A stretch of DNA of 64,000 nt from Streptomyces sp. NBC_01775 (GCF_035917675.1 NZ_CP109104.1:6138001-6202000), one strand, 5' to 3'. Shown: positions 25,958-34,455, numbered from the stretch's first letter. The notes: generated by a model not told the origin, from the sequence alone. A program made the numbers and translations.

Positions 25958-26020
25958 GTGGCACCTCCAAGGGGCCATTTGGGCATACCGGCCCGCCAGG
26001 ACCGGTATCGCCGGGGTTTG

Positions 26021-27082
26021 TCAGGCGGTGTGGGTGGGGTAGTCGGTGTAGCCGGCCTCGCCGCCGCCGTAGAAGGTGGCGGGGTCCGGGGTGTTCAGCG
26101 GTGCGCCGGTGCGTACGCGCTCGACGAGGTCGGGGTTGGCGAGGGCCATCACACCGACGGTGACGATGTCGGCCAGGCCGTCTTCGATGTCCTTCGCGCG
26201 GGTGGCGATGTCGGTGCCGGCCCGGTTGAGAACCAAGGTGTTCGGCCACAGCTGGCGGAGGGTGTGCAGGAGTTCGTCGTCGCCGCCGTGGCCGAGGTGC
26301 AGGTAGGCGAGGTCGAGCGGGGCGAGGGCGCGCACGAGTGCCGGGTACAGCTCGTGGGTGTCGCTCTCCGCGATGTCGTTGAACGGGTTGCCGGGAGAGA
26401 TCCGGAAGCCGGTGCGGCCGGCGCCGATCTCCTCGGCCACGGCGGTGGCGACCTCGACGGCGAAACGGATGCGGTTGTCGATGGAGCCGCCGTACTGGTC
26501 GGTGCGCTGGTTGGTGTTGGTGGCGAGGAACTGGTGCACGAGGTAGCCGTTGGCTCCGTGGATCTCGACGCCGTCGGCGCCGGCCGCGATGCCGGCCGCC
26601 GCGGCGCGCCGGAAGTCCTCGACCGTCGCGGCGACCTCCTCGGTGGCCAGCTCGCGCGGTACCGGCATCTCCAGAGGGCCGGACGGGGTGAACATGGTGC
26701 CCGCCGGCTGGACCGGGGAGGGGGCGACCGGCTGCCGGTGGTGGGGGGTGTTGTCGGGGTGGGACATCCGTCCGGCGTGCATGAGCTGGATGACGATGCG
26801 TCCGTCGACGCCGTGCACGGCGTCGGTGACCTTGCGCCACCCCGCGATGTGCTCCTCGGAGTAGATGCCGGGGGTGAGCAGGTAGCCCTGGCCGTCGGCG
26901 TTGGGCTGGGTGCCCTCGGTGATGATGAGGGCGTGCGAGGCGCGTTGGGCGTAGTACTCGGCGTTCAGCTCGGTGGGTATGCCTTCCGGGGTGGACCGGT
27001 CCCGCGTCATGGGAGCCATCGCAAGCCGGTGCGACAGGGAGATCTTCCCGGCGACGATCGGGTTCCACAGGGCATTGAGCAT
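26021..27082 (-). CDS. Old-yellow-enzyme family alkene reductase (FMN)
   Basis: This 353-residue FMN-dependent ene-reductase reduces activated C=C bonds such as enones and nitroalkenes with NAD(P)H. Family marks are LSHRLAMAPMTRDRSTPEGI near the N-terminus, the catalytic region DGVEIHGANGYLVHQFL with the substrate-binding HxxN, and the C-terminal FYGGGEAGYTDYPTH. The start ATG 27082 follows AGGAA. A candidate operator ATTAC-GACT-GTAAT lies upstream (27245). The esterase gene follows. A 3' fragment of a second copy lies at 22963-23049. Confidence 0.93.
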   Translation of the reverse strand: MLNALWNPIVAGKISLSHRLAMAPMTRDRSTPEGIPTELNAEYYAQRASHALIITEGTQPNADGQGYLLTPGIYSEEHIAGWRKVTDAVHGVDGRIVIQLMHAGRMSHPDNTPHHRQPVAPSPVQPAGTMFTPSGPLEMPVPRELATEEVAATVEDFRRAAAAGIAAGADGVEIHGANGYLVHQFLATNTNQRTDQYGGSIDNRIRFAVEVATAVAEEIGAGRTGFRISPGNPFNDIAESDTHELYPALVRALAPLDLAYLHLGHGGDDELLHTLRQLWPNTLVLNRAGTDIATRAKDIEDGLADIVTVGVMALANPDLVERVRTGAPLNTPDPATFYGGGEAGYTDYPTHTA

Positions 27083-27244
27083 GGGGGATTCCTCAGGTTA
27101 TGGGTGGCGGATCGCTAAGAGGCGGGGTGGTCACCGTGTGGGCGTGGCCGGCCGGGTGGGGATCCGTCGCCGTCCTGCTTTCTGAGCCCGATGACCACCT
27201 GTCATGAGCTGGGCCGGACAGAACGTCATCGACACGCAAATAAT

Positions 27245-27258
27245 ATTACGACTGTAAT
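27245..27258. promoter_or_regulatory. Operator site A, ATTAC-GACT-GTAAT
   Basis: A perfect palindrome, ATTACGACTGTAAT, in an AT-rich segment about 165 bp upstream of the OYE reductase start. Similar sites precede the tetR (27958) and SDR (30170) genes, so it is probably bound by that TetR. Confidence 0.65.
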
Positions 27259-27957
27259 TCTATGCGGTGCGGCTGCCGAGGGCAAGCAGGGCACTCGCCA
27301 CCGAGGGTGAGGGTGGGAGGGTGTAGCGCGCCCACGCTGCCGGGGTAGGGCGAAGCGCACTTCGGGCCTGTCGCGAGAGAATGCGGGGGCGGGCGGTCGG
27401 TGGGGGCGCCGGCTCCCTGGTGGTCAGGCCGAGCAGCGGCAGGTCGTCGTCGGCCGATGGCGGCGGTGGTCAAAGGTGGCGATGGCTGGGCCTCGTCGGC
27501 GCAGTGATCGGCGTGGTGAGGTGACCGGCGCGAAGCTGAAGCCGCGGTACGCCCGTCGCCCGGCACGATTGCTTCGCCTGTCGCGCCTGGTAAGGCGACC
27601 TTGGTGCGATTGCCGCGGGTGGGGCATGGGGCACCGGCGCACCGGCGGCGGCTGTGAGCGGGAGAGCGGTCCCAGGCGCAGGGCGAAGCGGCCCGCTCCG
27701 TAAACGCGTACGCGGCGGATCTCGGCGGACGGGAGTAGGTCGACGGTGTCCTGGGCGATGAGCGCCGGCGCCCCTGTGGAGTGGTCGGCGAGGGGCATGG
27801 TGACGGCCGGCGCTATGAGCCTCGCCGACGAGGGTGCTTCAGGTGCCGGCTCTGTGCCTGCCCTCGCTGATGAAGCCGGACGCTCGCCCGTCGTCCTTGC
27901 TGCAGAGGTGGCAACTGCCGACGAGGCGGCCGACCGGCACCGCTGTCGACTCTTTGG

Positions 27958-27971
27958 ATTACGTTCGCAAT
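27958..27971. promoter_or_regulatory. Operator site B, ATTAC-GTTC-GCAAT
   Basis: ATTACGTTCGCAAT has the same 5-4-5 form as site A with one mismatch, 66 bp before the tetR start. Autoregulation by the TetR protein is inferred. Confidence 0.5.
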
Positions 27972-28037
27972 ACCATTAGACTGGGTGAAGTTGGTCAAGG
28001 GCAACCGGTCCTTCCGGCCGGCGAAGGAGCGTGTGCT

Positions 28038-28628
28038 GTGGTGCGGTATGGAAAAGAGCACAAGCGGGAGACGAGGCGGCGGATCATCGAGACGGCGGGC
28101 CGCCGGTTCAAGCAGGACGGTATCGACGGCTCCGGGGTCTCGACGCTCATGAAGGACGCGGGGCTCACCAACGGGGCCTTCTACGCTCACTTCGAATCCA
28201 AAGACGACCTCGTCACCACGGCAATCGCCGACCAGCTGAAGGCGCAGGCCGAGAACGTCGTCGCGCGGGCTGCGCCTGGCCGTGCCGGACTCGAGCAGAT
28301 TGTGCGCGGGTACCTGTCACCCCAGCACCGCGACAGCCTTGGCGACGGCTGCCCCAACGCGGCTCTGCTCGACGAGATCGGGCGCTGCACCGACACCACC
28401 AGGCAGGCGTACACCGACGGCGTGCGGATCCTGATCGACGGCATAGCCGCCCGCATGGCGCCCGAGGCCCCGTCCTCCGCACATGTGAAGGCGCTCAGCC
28501 TCCTCGGCCTGATGGCCGGGACACTGCAGCTTTCCCGCGCCTTGACCGACAGCCAACTCGCCAACGACCTCCTTGTTCAGGGGATCGACAACGCCCTCGC
28601 CCTGCTGGACGCCGGACAGCGTGTCTGA
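28038..28628 (+). CDS. TetR/AcrR-family regulator
   Basis: This 196-residue regulator starts at GTG 28038 (GTG 28041 is equally possible), preceded by AAGGAG. The HTH reads RRRIIETAGRRFKQDGIDGS then LMKDAGLTNGAFYAHFESKD. The C-terminal domain contains LGDGCPNAALLDEIGR, a Cys-containing motif typical of TetR proteins controlling electrophile or quinone stress genes. Shared operators suggest that it controls itself, the OYE reductase operon and the SDR downstream. This set would reduce or detoxify reactive carbonyls; the inducer is inferred. Confidence 0.88.
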   Translation: MVRYGKEHKRETRRRIIETAGRRFKQDGIDGSGVSTLMKDAGLTNGAFYAHFESKDDLVTTAIADQLKAQAENVVARAAPGRAGLEQIVRGYLSPQHRDSLGDGCPNAALLDEIGRCTDTTRQAYTDGVRILIDGIAARMAPEAPSSAHVKALSLLGLMAGTLQLSRALTDSQLANDLLVQGIDNALALLDAGQRV

Positions 28629-29334
28629 CGCACCACATCCCAGGTGCTGTAACCGGGAAGGTTCGCCGGGTTGGCCGGCGGTGGGGCCGGACTGTTGGCC
28701 GGGCCGGCCGGTGGGGAGCCTGTAGCGCCGGCCTTCCTGCCACCCGAAGGGGGCGTCGGTCAGCTTGGAGCGAGGCTCCGGTAAGCAGGCATTCGAGCGC
28801 CCATTTGTCGGCCGGGGGGGACCACGAGAATGCGTCGGCCGTCCCGGCCGGCGCCCAGTTCGTGCGGGAAGCCGCTGGTGGCTTCGATGACCTGGCGGTA
28901 GCTCTGGCCGCCGGGGAAAGGATCGTCGATGTGCTTCGCACGCTCGGCGCCAGGAATGCGACGGGCAGCTATTGAGCTCGCCGTAGTTGCGCTTCGTGCA
29001 GTCGCGGGTCCTGGTGGATGGCGACCGAAGTGGAAGTGGAGCAGCACCTTGTTGGGGTCGACGCACTTGGTGATGCGCCATAGGGCGGGCACGCCGTCCG
29101 AGTCCACCTCGGCGTGGGTGACGTCCTCCGGCTCGGTGGTGGCGGCTCGTTGGTGCGTGTCGGTGATGTCGCGGATGACGGCCAGGTCGACGCCCGCTCT
29201 GGACATCTTGGGGCCTGTGCTTTCGAGGAACTGCGGGAACTGCTGAGCCTGCGGAATGATTCCCACGGTGGTGCGCTCTTTCAGGTCAGTGCGGGTGGTG
29301 CGCACTCGGGTGGATGTGCCGGCAGCGGGCCAGG
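28629..29334 (-). pseudogene. Fused relics: esterase N-terminus and histidine-phosphatase piece
   Basis: One minus-strand frame (28760-29305) is a join of two broken genes. Its first part (about 29248-29024) reads AGVDLAVIRDITDTHQRAAT then EVDSDGVPALWRITKCVDPN and KVLLHFHFG, the head of an HSL-type esterase related to the one at 25040. The next part (28939-28814) reads AKHIDDPFPGGQSYRQVIEA then GRDGRRILVV, resembling the middle of a histidine phosphatase (PGGESYRQV...RRVLVV). Neither is complete, so the frame is a relic of deletion. Confidence 0.5.
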
Positions 29335-30150
29335 TCAGCCGGCCATGCGGTTGTTCTTGCGGATCTGCTTGTCGAACGCTCCGGCGGGGGCGAGGCGGCG
29401 CGCCGTGGTGACGCGTGAGGCCAGCGGGCCGGCGGTGTAGCGCAGCTTCGGCTTCTTGTCGGTGGCCGCGGTGACGATCACTTTGGCGACGACGGCGGGG
29501 TCGTCGCCGTCCTTCATCGCATCCGCCATCACCTCGTCGAAGACGCGCCGTCGCTCCGCGTAAAGAGGCAGCGGGGTGTCGGGCTGTGCGGCGTTGGTGT
29601 CGAAGCTGGTCTTGGTGTAGGCGGGCTGGACGAGGAGGACCCGGACGCCGTGCTCGCGGACCTCGTGGTCCAGCGACTCGGAGTAGCCCTCGATCGCGTG
29701 CTTCGACGCTACGTAGAGGGCCATGAAGGGCTGGGGGGCGACCCCGAGGACGGACGAGATGTTGATGACGCGTCCGCCACCCTGGGCGCGCATGTGCGGT
29801 AGGACGGCCTTCGTCATACGGATGACACCGAGGACGTTGACGTTCAGGACGCTCTGGGCCTGGGCGACGGAGTTCTCCTCGACGGCGCCCGCCGAGCCGA
29901 TGCCCGCGTTGTTGACCAGGACGTCGATGCGTCCGAACCGGTCGATCACCTCTCCCACCGCGGCGGTGGCCGAGTCGTCATTGGCCACGTCGAGATCGAG
30001 GTACGTCGCACCGGCGGGCGGGGTGAGTCCGGAGGTCTTGCGGCCGGTCCCGATCACCTCGAAACCCGCCGCGACGAAGGCGCGGGCTGTCTCCTTGCCG
30101 ATCCCCGACGAGGCACCTGTCACGAGTGCCACCGGCCGAATTGTCGTCAT
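29335..30150 (-). CDS. Short-chain dehydrogenase/reductase (classical SDR)
   Basis: This 271-residue SDR has the cofactor loop TGASSGIG, NNAG (VNNAGIGSAG), the catalytic Ser in INISSVLG and the YxxxK pair in YVASK. ATG 30150 is preceded by GGGAG. The C-terminal extension ending KQIRKNNRMAG is basic. It probably reduces a carbonyl or oxidises an alcohol with NAD(P)H. Upstream lie operator site C and a 16-bp palindrome. The context with an OYE reductase and TetR suggests a shared response. Confidence 0.9.
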   Translation of the reverse strand: MTTIRPVALVTGASSGIGKETARAFVAAGFEVIGTGRKTSGLTPPAGATYLDLDVANDDSATAAVGEVIDRFGRIDVLVNNAGIGSAGAVEENSVAQAQSVLNVNVLGVIRMTKAVLPHMRAQGGGRVINISSVLGVAPQPFMALYVASKHAIEGYSESLDHEVREHGVRVLLVQPAYTKTSFDTNAAQPDTPLPLYAERRRVFDEVMADAMKDGDDPAVVAKVIVTAATDKKPKLRYTAGPLASRVTTARRLAPAGAFDKQIRKNNRMAG

Positions 30151-30169
30151 CGTAAACTCCCAGATTTAT

Positions 30170-30183
30170 ATTACGACCGTATA
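30170..30183. promoter_or_regulatory. Operator site C, ATTAC-GACC-GTATA
   Basis: ATTACGACCGTATA is the third, imperfect copy of the ATTAC-N4-GTAAT motif, 20 bp upstream of the SDR start and overlapping the probable promoter. Confidence 0.5.
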
Positions 30184-30187
30184 TCTT

Positions 30188-30203
30188 ATGGTCGTACGAC
30201 CAT
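30188..30203. promoter_or_regulatory. 16-bp perfect palindrome upstream of SDR
   Basis: ATGGTCGTACGACCAT is a perfect palindrome just beyond operator site C. It is framed by ACCGTA (30176) and TACGGT (30203), the same half-sites as the twin operator at 4896. A second regulator binding here is possible. Confidence 0.55.
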
Positions 30204-30950
30204 ACGGTGGCTGTCGGTCGATGGCAAGTGGTTGCATCCATGCTTCATGGTGGAGGGGCGGCCTGCCGGCCTGCCGGGCGTCCAGGGCGGCAACTGCCCC
30301 GGCGGAGACACCGCACGATCCGTGAGCACGGCCTCGACGGGGACGTCGAGGACAGTGAGCGGTTCTTCGCTACCGAGTACCGGCTCAATGCCCGGATCGC
30401 CGAGTATCCGACCGGTGTCGCTCATTGACGGTCTGAGCTTGGGCTGTGACTCGACGAACTCGCCAAATTCCGCGTCATCAGCTGCCCGTCCACCGGGAAC
30501 ACGGTGCTGGCGGAACCCGCAGGCCCGTCCCTCGGTCACCGCCGAGCGCTCCCTACGCTGAGCCAGGAGGCGCGAACGAGTGCTGATCGGGGGCCGATTG
30601 CCCGCTCGCGGCACCTCCCGATGTCCGACTGGGCTCCACGGCCCTTGAGCAGGAGACCAGCCATGTTCTGGGTGCCCTTGTGGGACTCGAACCTGTGGCT
30701 GCCCACCAACATCCAGGACCTGGGTGAGGGAGTGCGGTGTGACCTGCGGCTTCTCCTCAGTCTGGATGGGAGTCCGCCGACTCGGCTCTTCCTTGCTTCC
30801 CCTGGGGGAGTACGACCACGAACGCCGCTGACAGCCGAAATGCGGCGCTGACCTGCGGCGATGCCCAGGCAGCACTGGCCGCAGGTTGGTGCCCCCAACT
30901 TGTCACAAAGCGAAAAACGAGATCCTTGTCGAGGCCCCGCCGCTTAACCT

Positions 30951-30982
30951 CCTCCCTGCGCACGCGAAGGTCCGCAGGGAGG
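30951..30982. terminator. 10-bp hairpin
   Basis: CCTCCCTGCG and CGCAGGGAGG pair perfectly around a 12-nt loop. On the minus strand it lies beyond the distal end of CRISPR1 and could stop the array transcript; on the plus strand no upstream gene is known. Confidence 0.35.
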
Positions 30983-31100
30983 GCTACCGGTTGTCCAGCA
31001 AACCTGGGCTGGAAGCTCCGGGGTTGTAGTCGTGGTCCGCTTCAACGTTTGGTGCCCGCCGTAGCATTGGCGGGACGGTCCGTCGAACATGCAGGTCAGT

Positions 31101-31136
31101 CAGCCGGGGTCGGCCCGATCGGGTCGACCCCGGCTG
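31101..31136. repeat. 36-bp near-perfect palindrome
   Basis: CAGCCGGGGTCG at the left end pairs with CGACCCCGGCTG at the right, and the centre CCCGATCGGG is itself palindromic; one pair is mismatched. It lies between the relic region and the distal end of CRISPR1. It could be a terminator hairpin or a protein-binding site. Confidence 0.85.
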
Positions 31137-31378
31137 CCGTTCCGGTTGCTGGGCTCCCCGCTGGATCGGCTGAGACCTCGTCACCAGTCGTCATCGCTGG
31201 TGGTCGCTCCCCTGCTGGATGGTTGCTGGTCCGGCATGCCCGTCCGTCTGCTGAATCCGGCGGGATCCAGCAGTCGCCTGTGGCGGCGACAGCCTCCCGA
31301 GCTGCTCGCGCATGGGGTCGAGCGGAAGAAACCTTCACCCGTGCGGACAGCCGACCCCCGAGCACCCCCTCCGGGGCA

Positions 31379-32382
31379 AGGGCAGGCCCTTACGTGCGGG
31401 GACGACCTCGACCACCAAGATCCCCAAGGTCGCCCCGACACGCAGATCCTGCACGCGCGGGGACGACCACCATGCGTTCTCACTGGGCTTCGGGGATTGA
31501 GGAAGATCCCCGCACGCGCGGGGACGACGCCGCAGTTCATCGGGGCCAGCCGTCGGGCGGCGGAAGACCCCCGCACGCGCGGGGACGACGGTGAGCTGCT
31601 CGGCGCCGTCCCAGTAGGAGCAGGAAGACCCCCGCACGCGCGGGGACGACAGAGAGTCCAGCGCCCGGCCGAGCACTCGGGTCGGAAGACCCCCGCACGC
31701 GCGGGGACGACTCGCCCGGCACCTCACGGGGCTCCCAGCGCACCGGAAGACCCCCGCACGCGCGGGGACGACGCCGCCCCGGACGCCCCGCAGAGAGGAG
31801 CCCGGGGAAGACCCCCGCACGCGCGGGGACGACATTCTTCCTCCCCCTCCTCGGGCTCCACACCGAGGAAGACACCCGCACGTGCGGGGACGACGCCCGC
31901 CGGGCCGCCGAACACGGCAAACTCGTCGGAAGACCCCCGCACGCGCGGGGACGACCTGCCCCTCTACCTGGACCTGGCGGTGATGCGGGGAAGACCCCCG
32001 CACGCGCGGGGACGACGTACCCGGGACCGGCCCGGCCGGACTGCCGGACGGAAGACCCCCGCACGCGCGGGGACGACGCCTGACCAAGCCGCGCCCCCTC
32101 CCCGCCTGGAGGAAGACCCCCGCACGCGCGGGGACGACGGGCGTGCGCCTACGGCTTCCGCGACTCGGTCCGGAAGACCCCCGCACGCGCGGGGACGACA
32201 TGCCCCGTCTGTCACCGGACGGGGCATCAACGGGAAGACCCCCGCACGCGCGGGGACGACAAGGAGCACGTGCTGGTCGTCGGCGCCTCCCAGGGAAGAC
32301 CCCCGCACGCGCGGGGACGACGGAGGGAGTGCCGTCCGTTTGAGCGCCGATAGCGGAAGACCCCCGCACGCGCGGGGACGAC
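31379..32382 (-). CRISPR. CRISPR1, type I-E array, 17 repeats (2 degenerate)
   Basis: Repeats of 28 bp recur exactly every 61 bp with 33-bp spacers. Starts run from 32355 (leader end) through 32294, 32233 and so on to 31501, then two decayed copies at 31440 and 31379. Read on the minus strand the repeat has the CCCCGC/GCGGGG stem and a GTCTTCC handle, as in type I-E. The copy at 31867 has two changes and that at 31501 one. Decay at the low-coordinate end, and the motif CAGGTCAACAAGT before the first repeat, set transcription on the minus strand. It begins 18 bp after the cas2 stop. Confidence 0.97.
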
Positions 32383-32395
32383 ACTTGTTGACCTG
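32383..32395 (-). promoter_or_regulatory. CRISPR1 leader-end motif
   Basis: On the minus strand the 13 bases directly before the first repeat read CAGGTCAACAAGT. The same motif with one change precedes CRISPR2. It probably anchors spacer integration by Cas1-Cas2. Any further leader would have to lie inside the 3' end of cas2. Confidence 0.75.
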
Positions 32396-32400
32396 GTGTG

Positions 32401-32679
32401 TTATCGGCGGGGGCGGGCAATCAGCATGAGTCCTTCGTAGTCGATGGGGTACCAGCGGTCGCGGCCGGCGGTGCGGGTGGACCAGTGTTGTTCGTTGTCG
32501 GCGGGTTCGATCATGACGGCTTGGCCGTCGCCGATGCGGTCGGCGAGGGTGGTCCAGAGGCGGTCGCGGATGCGGGAGTTGGGGTTGCCGACGAAGACTC
32601 CGGCGGCTACTTCGATCATCCAGCGGGTGAGGTGGCCGCGGAGGCCCTCGGGTGCGGCGATGAGGACGACGACGGTCAT
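32401..32679 (-). CDS. cas2: Cas2, type I-E
   Basis: This 92-residue partner of Cas1 in spacer acquisition begins MTVVVLIAAPEGLRGHLTRW and ends near DYEGLMLIARPRR, both typical of the I-E (Cas2e/CasF) version, which is compact and ends soon after the WYPIDYEGL strand. The ATG overlaps the cas1 stop by 4 nt. The stop codon lies only 18 bp before the first CRISPR1 repeat. No truncation is evident. Confidence 0.95.
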   Translation of the reverse strand: MTVVVLIAAPEGLRGHLTRWMIEVAAGVFVGNPNSRIRDRLWTTLADRIGDGQAVMIEPADNEQHWSTRTAGRDRWYPIDYEGLMLIARPRR

Positions 32680-33677
32680 GGCGTTGGTCCGGTGGCGGCT
32701 GGTGGGTCGAACTCGGGGCCGACGACCGCGAGATAGTTGTCAGCGTCGAAGATCCCGTCGTCCCAGTTGGTGCCCCCGCTGACGGTGTTGTTGCCGTCGT
32801 CCCAGAGGGCGTTGGTGTCCCGGTCGATCAGGTCGGGGGAGTCCGGCATCAGTAGGTCACCGATGTCACTGACGATGCGGGGAAGCAGCTGGGTTTGGGT
32901 CACGGCGTCGCGCAGTGTCAGGCGGGCGTCGCGTTCTTCGGTGCGGCCGTCGGCGGCGAGGTCGAAGGCGAGGGGGATGGTGTAGTCGGCCTTGTAGAGG
33001 TCGGCGATGTCCAGGACGAAGGAGAGCGCGCTGCCGGTGTGGACGAAGCCGAGGGCGGGGCTGGCGCCGATGCCGGTGATGACCGCGTGGCAGATGCCGT
33101 ACAGGGCGGAGTTGGCGGCGGACAGCAGGCGGTTGACGTCGTCTCCTGCGGCGTGGGCGTCGCCGGGTCGGTATTCGCGTTTTGTCCAGGGGACGCCGGT
33201 GCGCTGGGAGTGGTGTTTGTACAGGCGGCGTACGCGGGCGCCTTCACGGCCTCTGAGCTGTTGCATGGTCAGCTTGTCGGTGGCTTCGCCGGGGAAGCGG
33301 AGGGCGTACATGCGGCGGGCTACGTCGAGACGCTGGGTTGGGCGGGTAACGAGGTAGGCCTGGCGGAGGACGAGGCGGGAGCCGCGCGAGGGGCCGAGGC
33401 CGGAGGCGTAGAGGCGTACGCCGTGTTCGCCGACCCAGCACAGGGCGGTGCCGGAGTCGGCCAGGAGGGTGGTGGCGGCGTGGGTGATGCGGGTGCCGGG
33501 GCCGAGTAGGAGGACCGCTAGGTAGGCGGCGGGGACTCGGACGGTGCGTTCCTTGTTGACCAGGACGACGGCGTTCTCGTCGCGGTCCACGTGGCAGCGT
33601 TCGGCGTAGAGGCTGGAGATGCGGTCCTCCAGCCGGTGGAGGTCCTGGGCTCCGACTCGCCACCAGGGTTCAGCCAC
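32676..33677 (-). CDS. cas1: Cas1, type I-E integrase
   Basis: This 333-residue metal-dependent integrase of the Cas1-Cas2 complex inserts new spacers next to the leader. The conserved acidic/His residues lie in LRGREGARVRRLYK (Glu), LGFVHTGSALSF (His) and DIADLYKADYTI (Asp). It carries a C-terminal tail of about 40 residues (GNNTVSGGTNWDDGIFDADN) slightly longer than in E. coli. Its start overlaps the end of cas6e by 8 nt, and it overlaps cas2 by 4 nt, so the adaptation genes are coupled to the Cascade operon. Confidence 0.97.
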   Translation of the reverse strand: MAEPWWRVGAQDLHRLEDRISSLYAERCHVDRDENAVVLVNKERTVRVPAAYLAVLLLGPGTRITHAATTLLADSGTALCWVGEHGVRLYASGLGPSRGSRLVLRQAYLVTRPTQRLDVARRMYALRFPGEATDKLTMQQLRGREGARVRRLYKHHSQRTGVPWTKREYRPGDAHAAGDDVNRLLSAANSALYGICHAVITGIGASPALGFVHTGSALSFVLDIADLYKADYTIPLAFDLAADGRTEERDARLTLRDAVTQTQLLPRIVSDIGDLLMPDSPDLIDRDTNALWDDGNNTVSGGTNWDDGIFDADNYLAVVGPEFDPPAATGPTP

Positions 33678-34452
33678 GGGGTGCCTCCTGTGGGAGAGGC
33701 GCCAGGGTGAGCAGGCCGCAGCCGTACGCCTTCGAGGGGCCGATTCCGGCCAGCAGCGCGGCTCTGAGCGCCTCGGGGTCCTCGACGCGGAGGCGGCCCT
33801 GGAAGGTGGCGGTGGTCAGGGTGATCTGCGGGCCGTTCTTCTTCTTGCGGAAGCGGTGGCTGTCGCGCTTGATGAGGGCGGCGTCCGGGGCCGGTTCGCT
33901 CTTCTCGCACAGGGTGAGGCCGGGCGCGGGGGCGGTGGTGGTGCGGACGGCGGGGATGGTGAAGCCTGCTCGTTCGCACCGGGCGAGGAACCATGCGAAC
34001 TGAGCTGACGCCGTGCGGTGGCCCACCCGGAAGCCTCTGGTTCGGGTGCCGGGCTCAGTCTCCTTGAGCCGGGCTTCCTGCTCGGGTGTGAGCTTGTCGG
34101 GGCGCTTGGTGTTCTGGACGGGGTTGGCGGCGAGCCGGAAGGCGTATTCCTGTCCGGCGGCGAGGCGGTCGAGCAGTGGTGTGTAGTCGCCTACGAGGAA
34201 GTGGTCTCCCTCGGCTCCGGGCCATCCGGCTTGCTCGACGAGGTGGGTCCAGTCGGGGCGGGTGTGTTCGGAGAGGACGAGCAGGTGCGGGCGGCGAGGG
34301 GTATCGGTCTCCAGGCGCCACAGCACCCGCTCGTCCACTGCCTGGTTGGGGAAGGCCGCTTGTACGGCGCCGTGGAGCTGGTAAGGGGTTCGCAGCAGCC
34401 TGATGGCGGAGGCGCGCTGCGGGTTGATGCGGATTTTGGACAGGTAGGGCAT
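33670..34452 (-). CDS. cas6e: Cas6e (CasE) crRNA endoribonuclease
   Basis: This 260-residue RAMP protein cuts the pre-crRNA at the base of the repeat hairpin and stays bound in Cascade. Family marks are the N-terminal KIRINPQRASAIRLL with the His of PYQLHGAVQAAFP (candidate catalytic residue) and the C-terminal Gly-rich loop GIGPSKAYGCGLLTLA. It follows cas5e after 3 nt and overlaps cas1. Both arrays share the same hairpin stem and handle, so one Cas6e can process both. Confidence 0.95.
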   Translation of the reverse strand: MPYLSKIRINPQRASAIRLLRTPYQLHGAVQAAFPNQAVDERVLWRLETDTPRRPHLLVLSEHTRPDWTHLVEQAGWPGAEGDHFLVGDYTPLLDRLAAGQEYAFRLAANPVQNTKRPDKLTPEQEARLKETEPGTRTRGFRVGHRTASAQFAWFLARCERAGFTIPAVRTTTAPAPGLTLCEKSEPAPDAALIKRDSHRFRKKKNGPQITLTTATFQGRLRVEDPEALRAALLAGIGPSKAYGCGLLTLAPLPQEAPRG

Positions 34453-34455
34453 GGG

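Larger units (their letters stand above)
27083..28037. other. Long intergenic region with two copies of the shared operator and a weak relic
   Basis: The OYE promoter side and the TetR leader lie here. Between them a minus-strand frame (27424-27798), beginning MPLADHSTGAPALIAQDTVD, keeps some coding look and contains GFSFAP. Part of it shares 18 identical bases (GCGCGAAGCTGAAGCCGC, about 27527) with the amidase relic near 24869. No intact gene was identified. Confidence 0.45.
30151..31378. other. Relic region upstream of CRISPR1 with hairpins
   Basis: No intact gene was found over 1.2 kb. A minus-strand frame near 30675 reads SHRFESHKGTQNMAGLLLKG and aligns with a plus-strand segment at about 22790, so a lost gene family is represented twice. 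Also present are a 10-bp hairpin (30951-30982), a 36-bp near-perfect palindrome (31101-31136), and a CTGCTGGAT / ATCCAGCAG inverted pair around 31215-31275. The end nearest 31379 is the distal, decayed end of CRISPR1. Confidence 0.5.

Noticed and set aside
30667..30712. Second tRNA gene suggested by GGTTCGAGTCCCAC
   Set aside because: The T-stem does not pair and no acceptor, D-arm or anticodon arm is found; likely a chance or relic string.
31089..32429. 446-residue plus-strand open frame and several minus-strand frames through CRISPR1
   Set aside because: They are the repeat read in frame (RGRPPHARGR-type periodic peptides) because the 61-bp unit of GC-rich repeats has few stops. No start site or homology.
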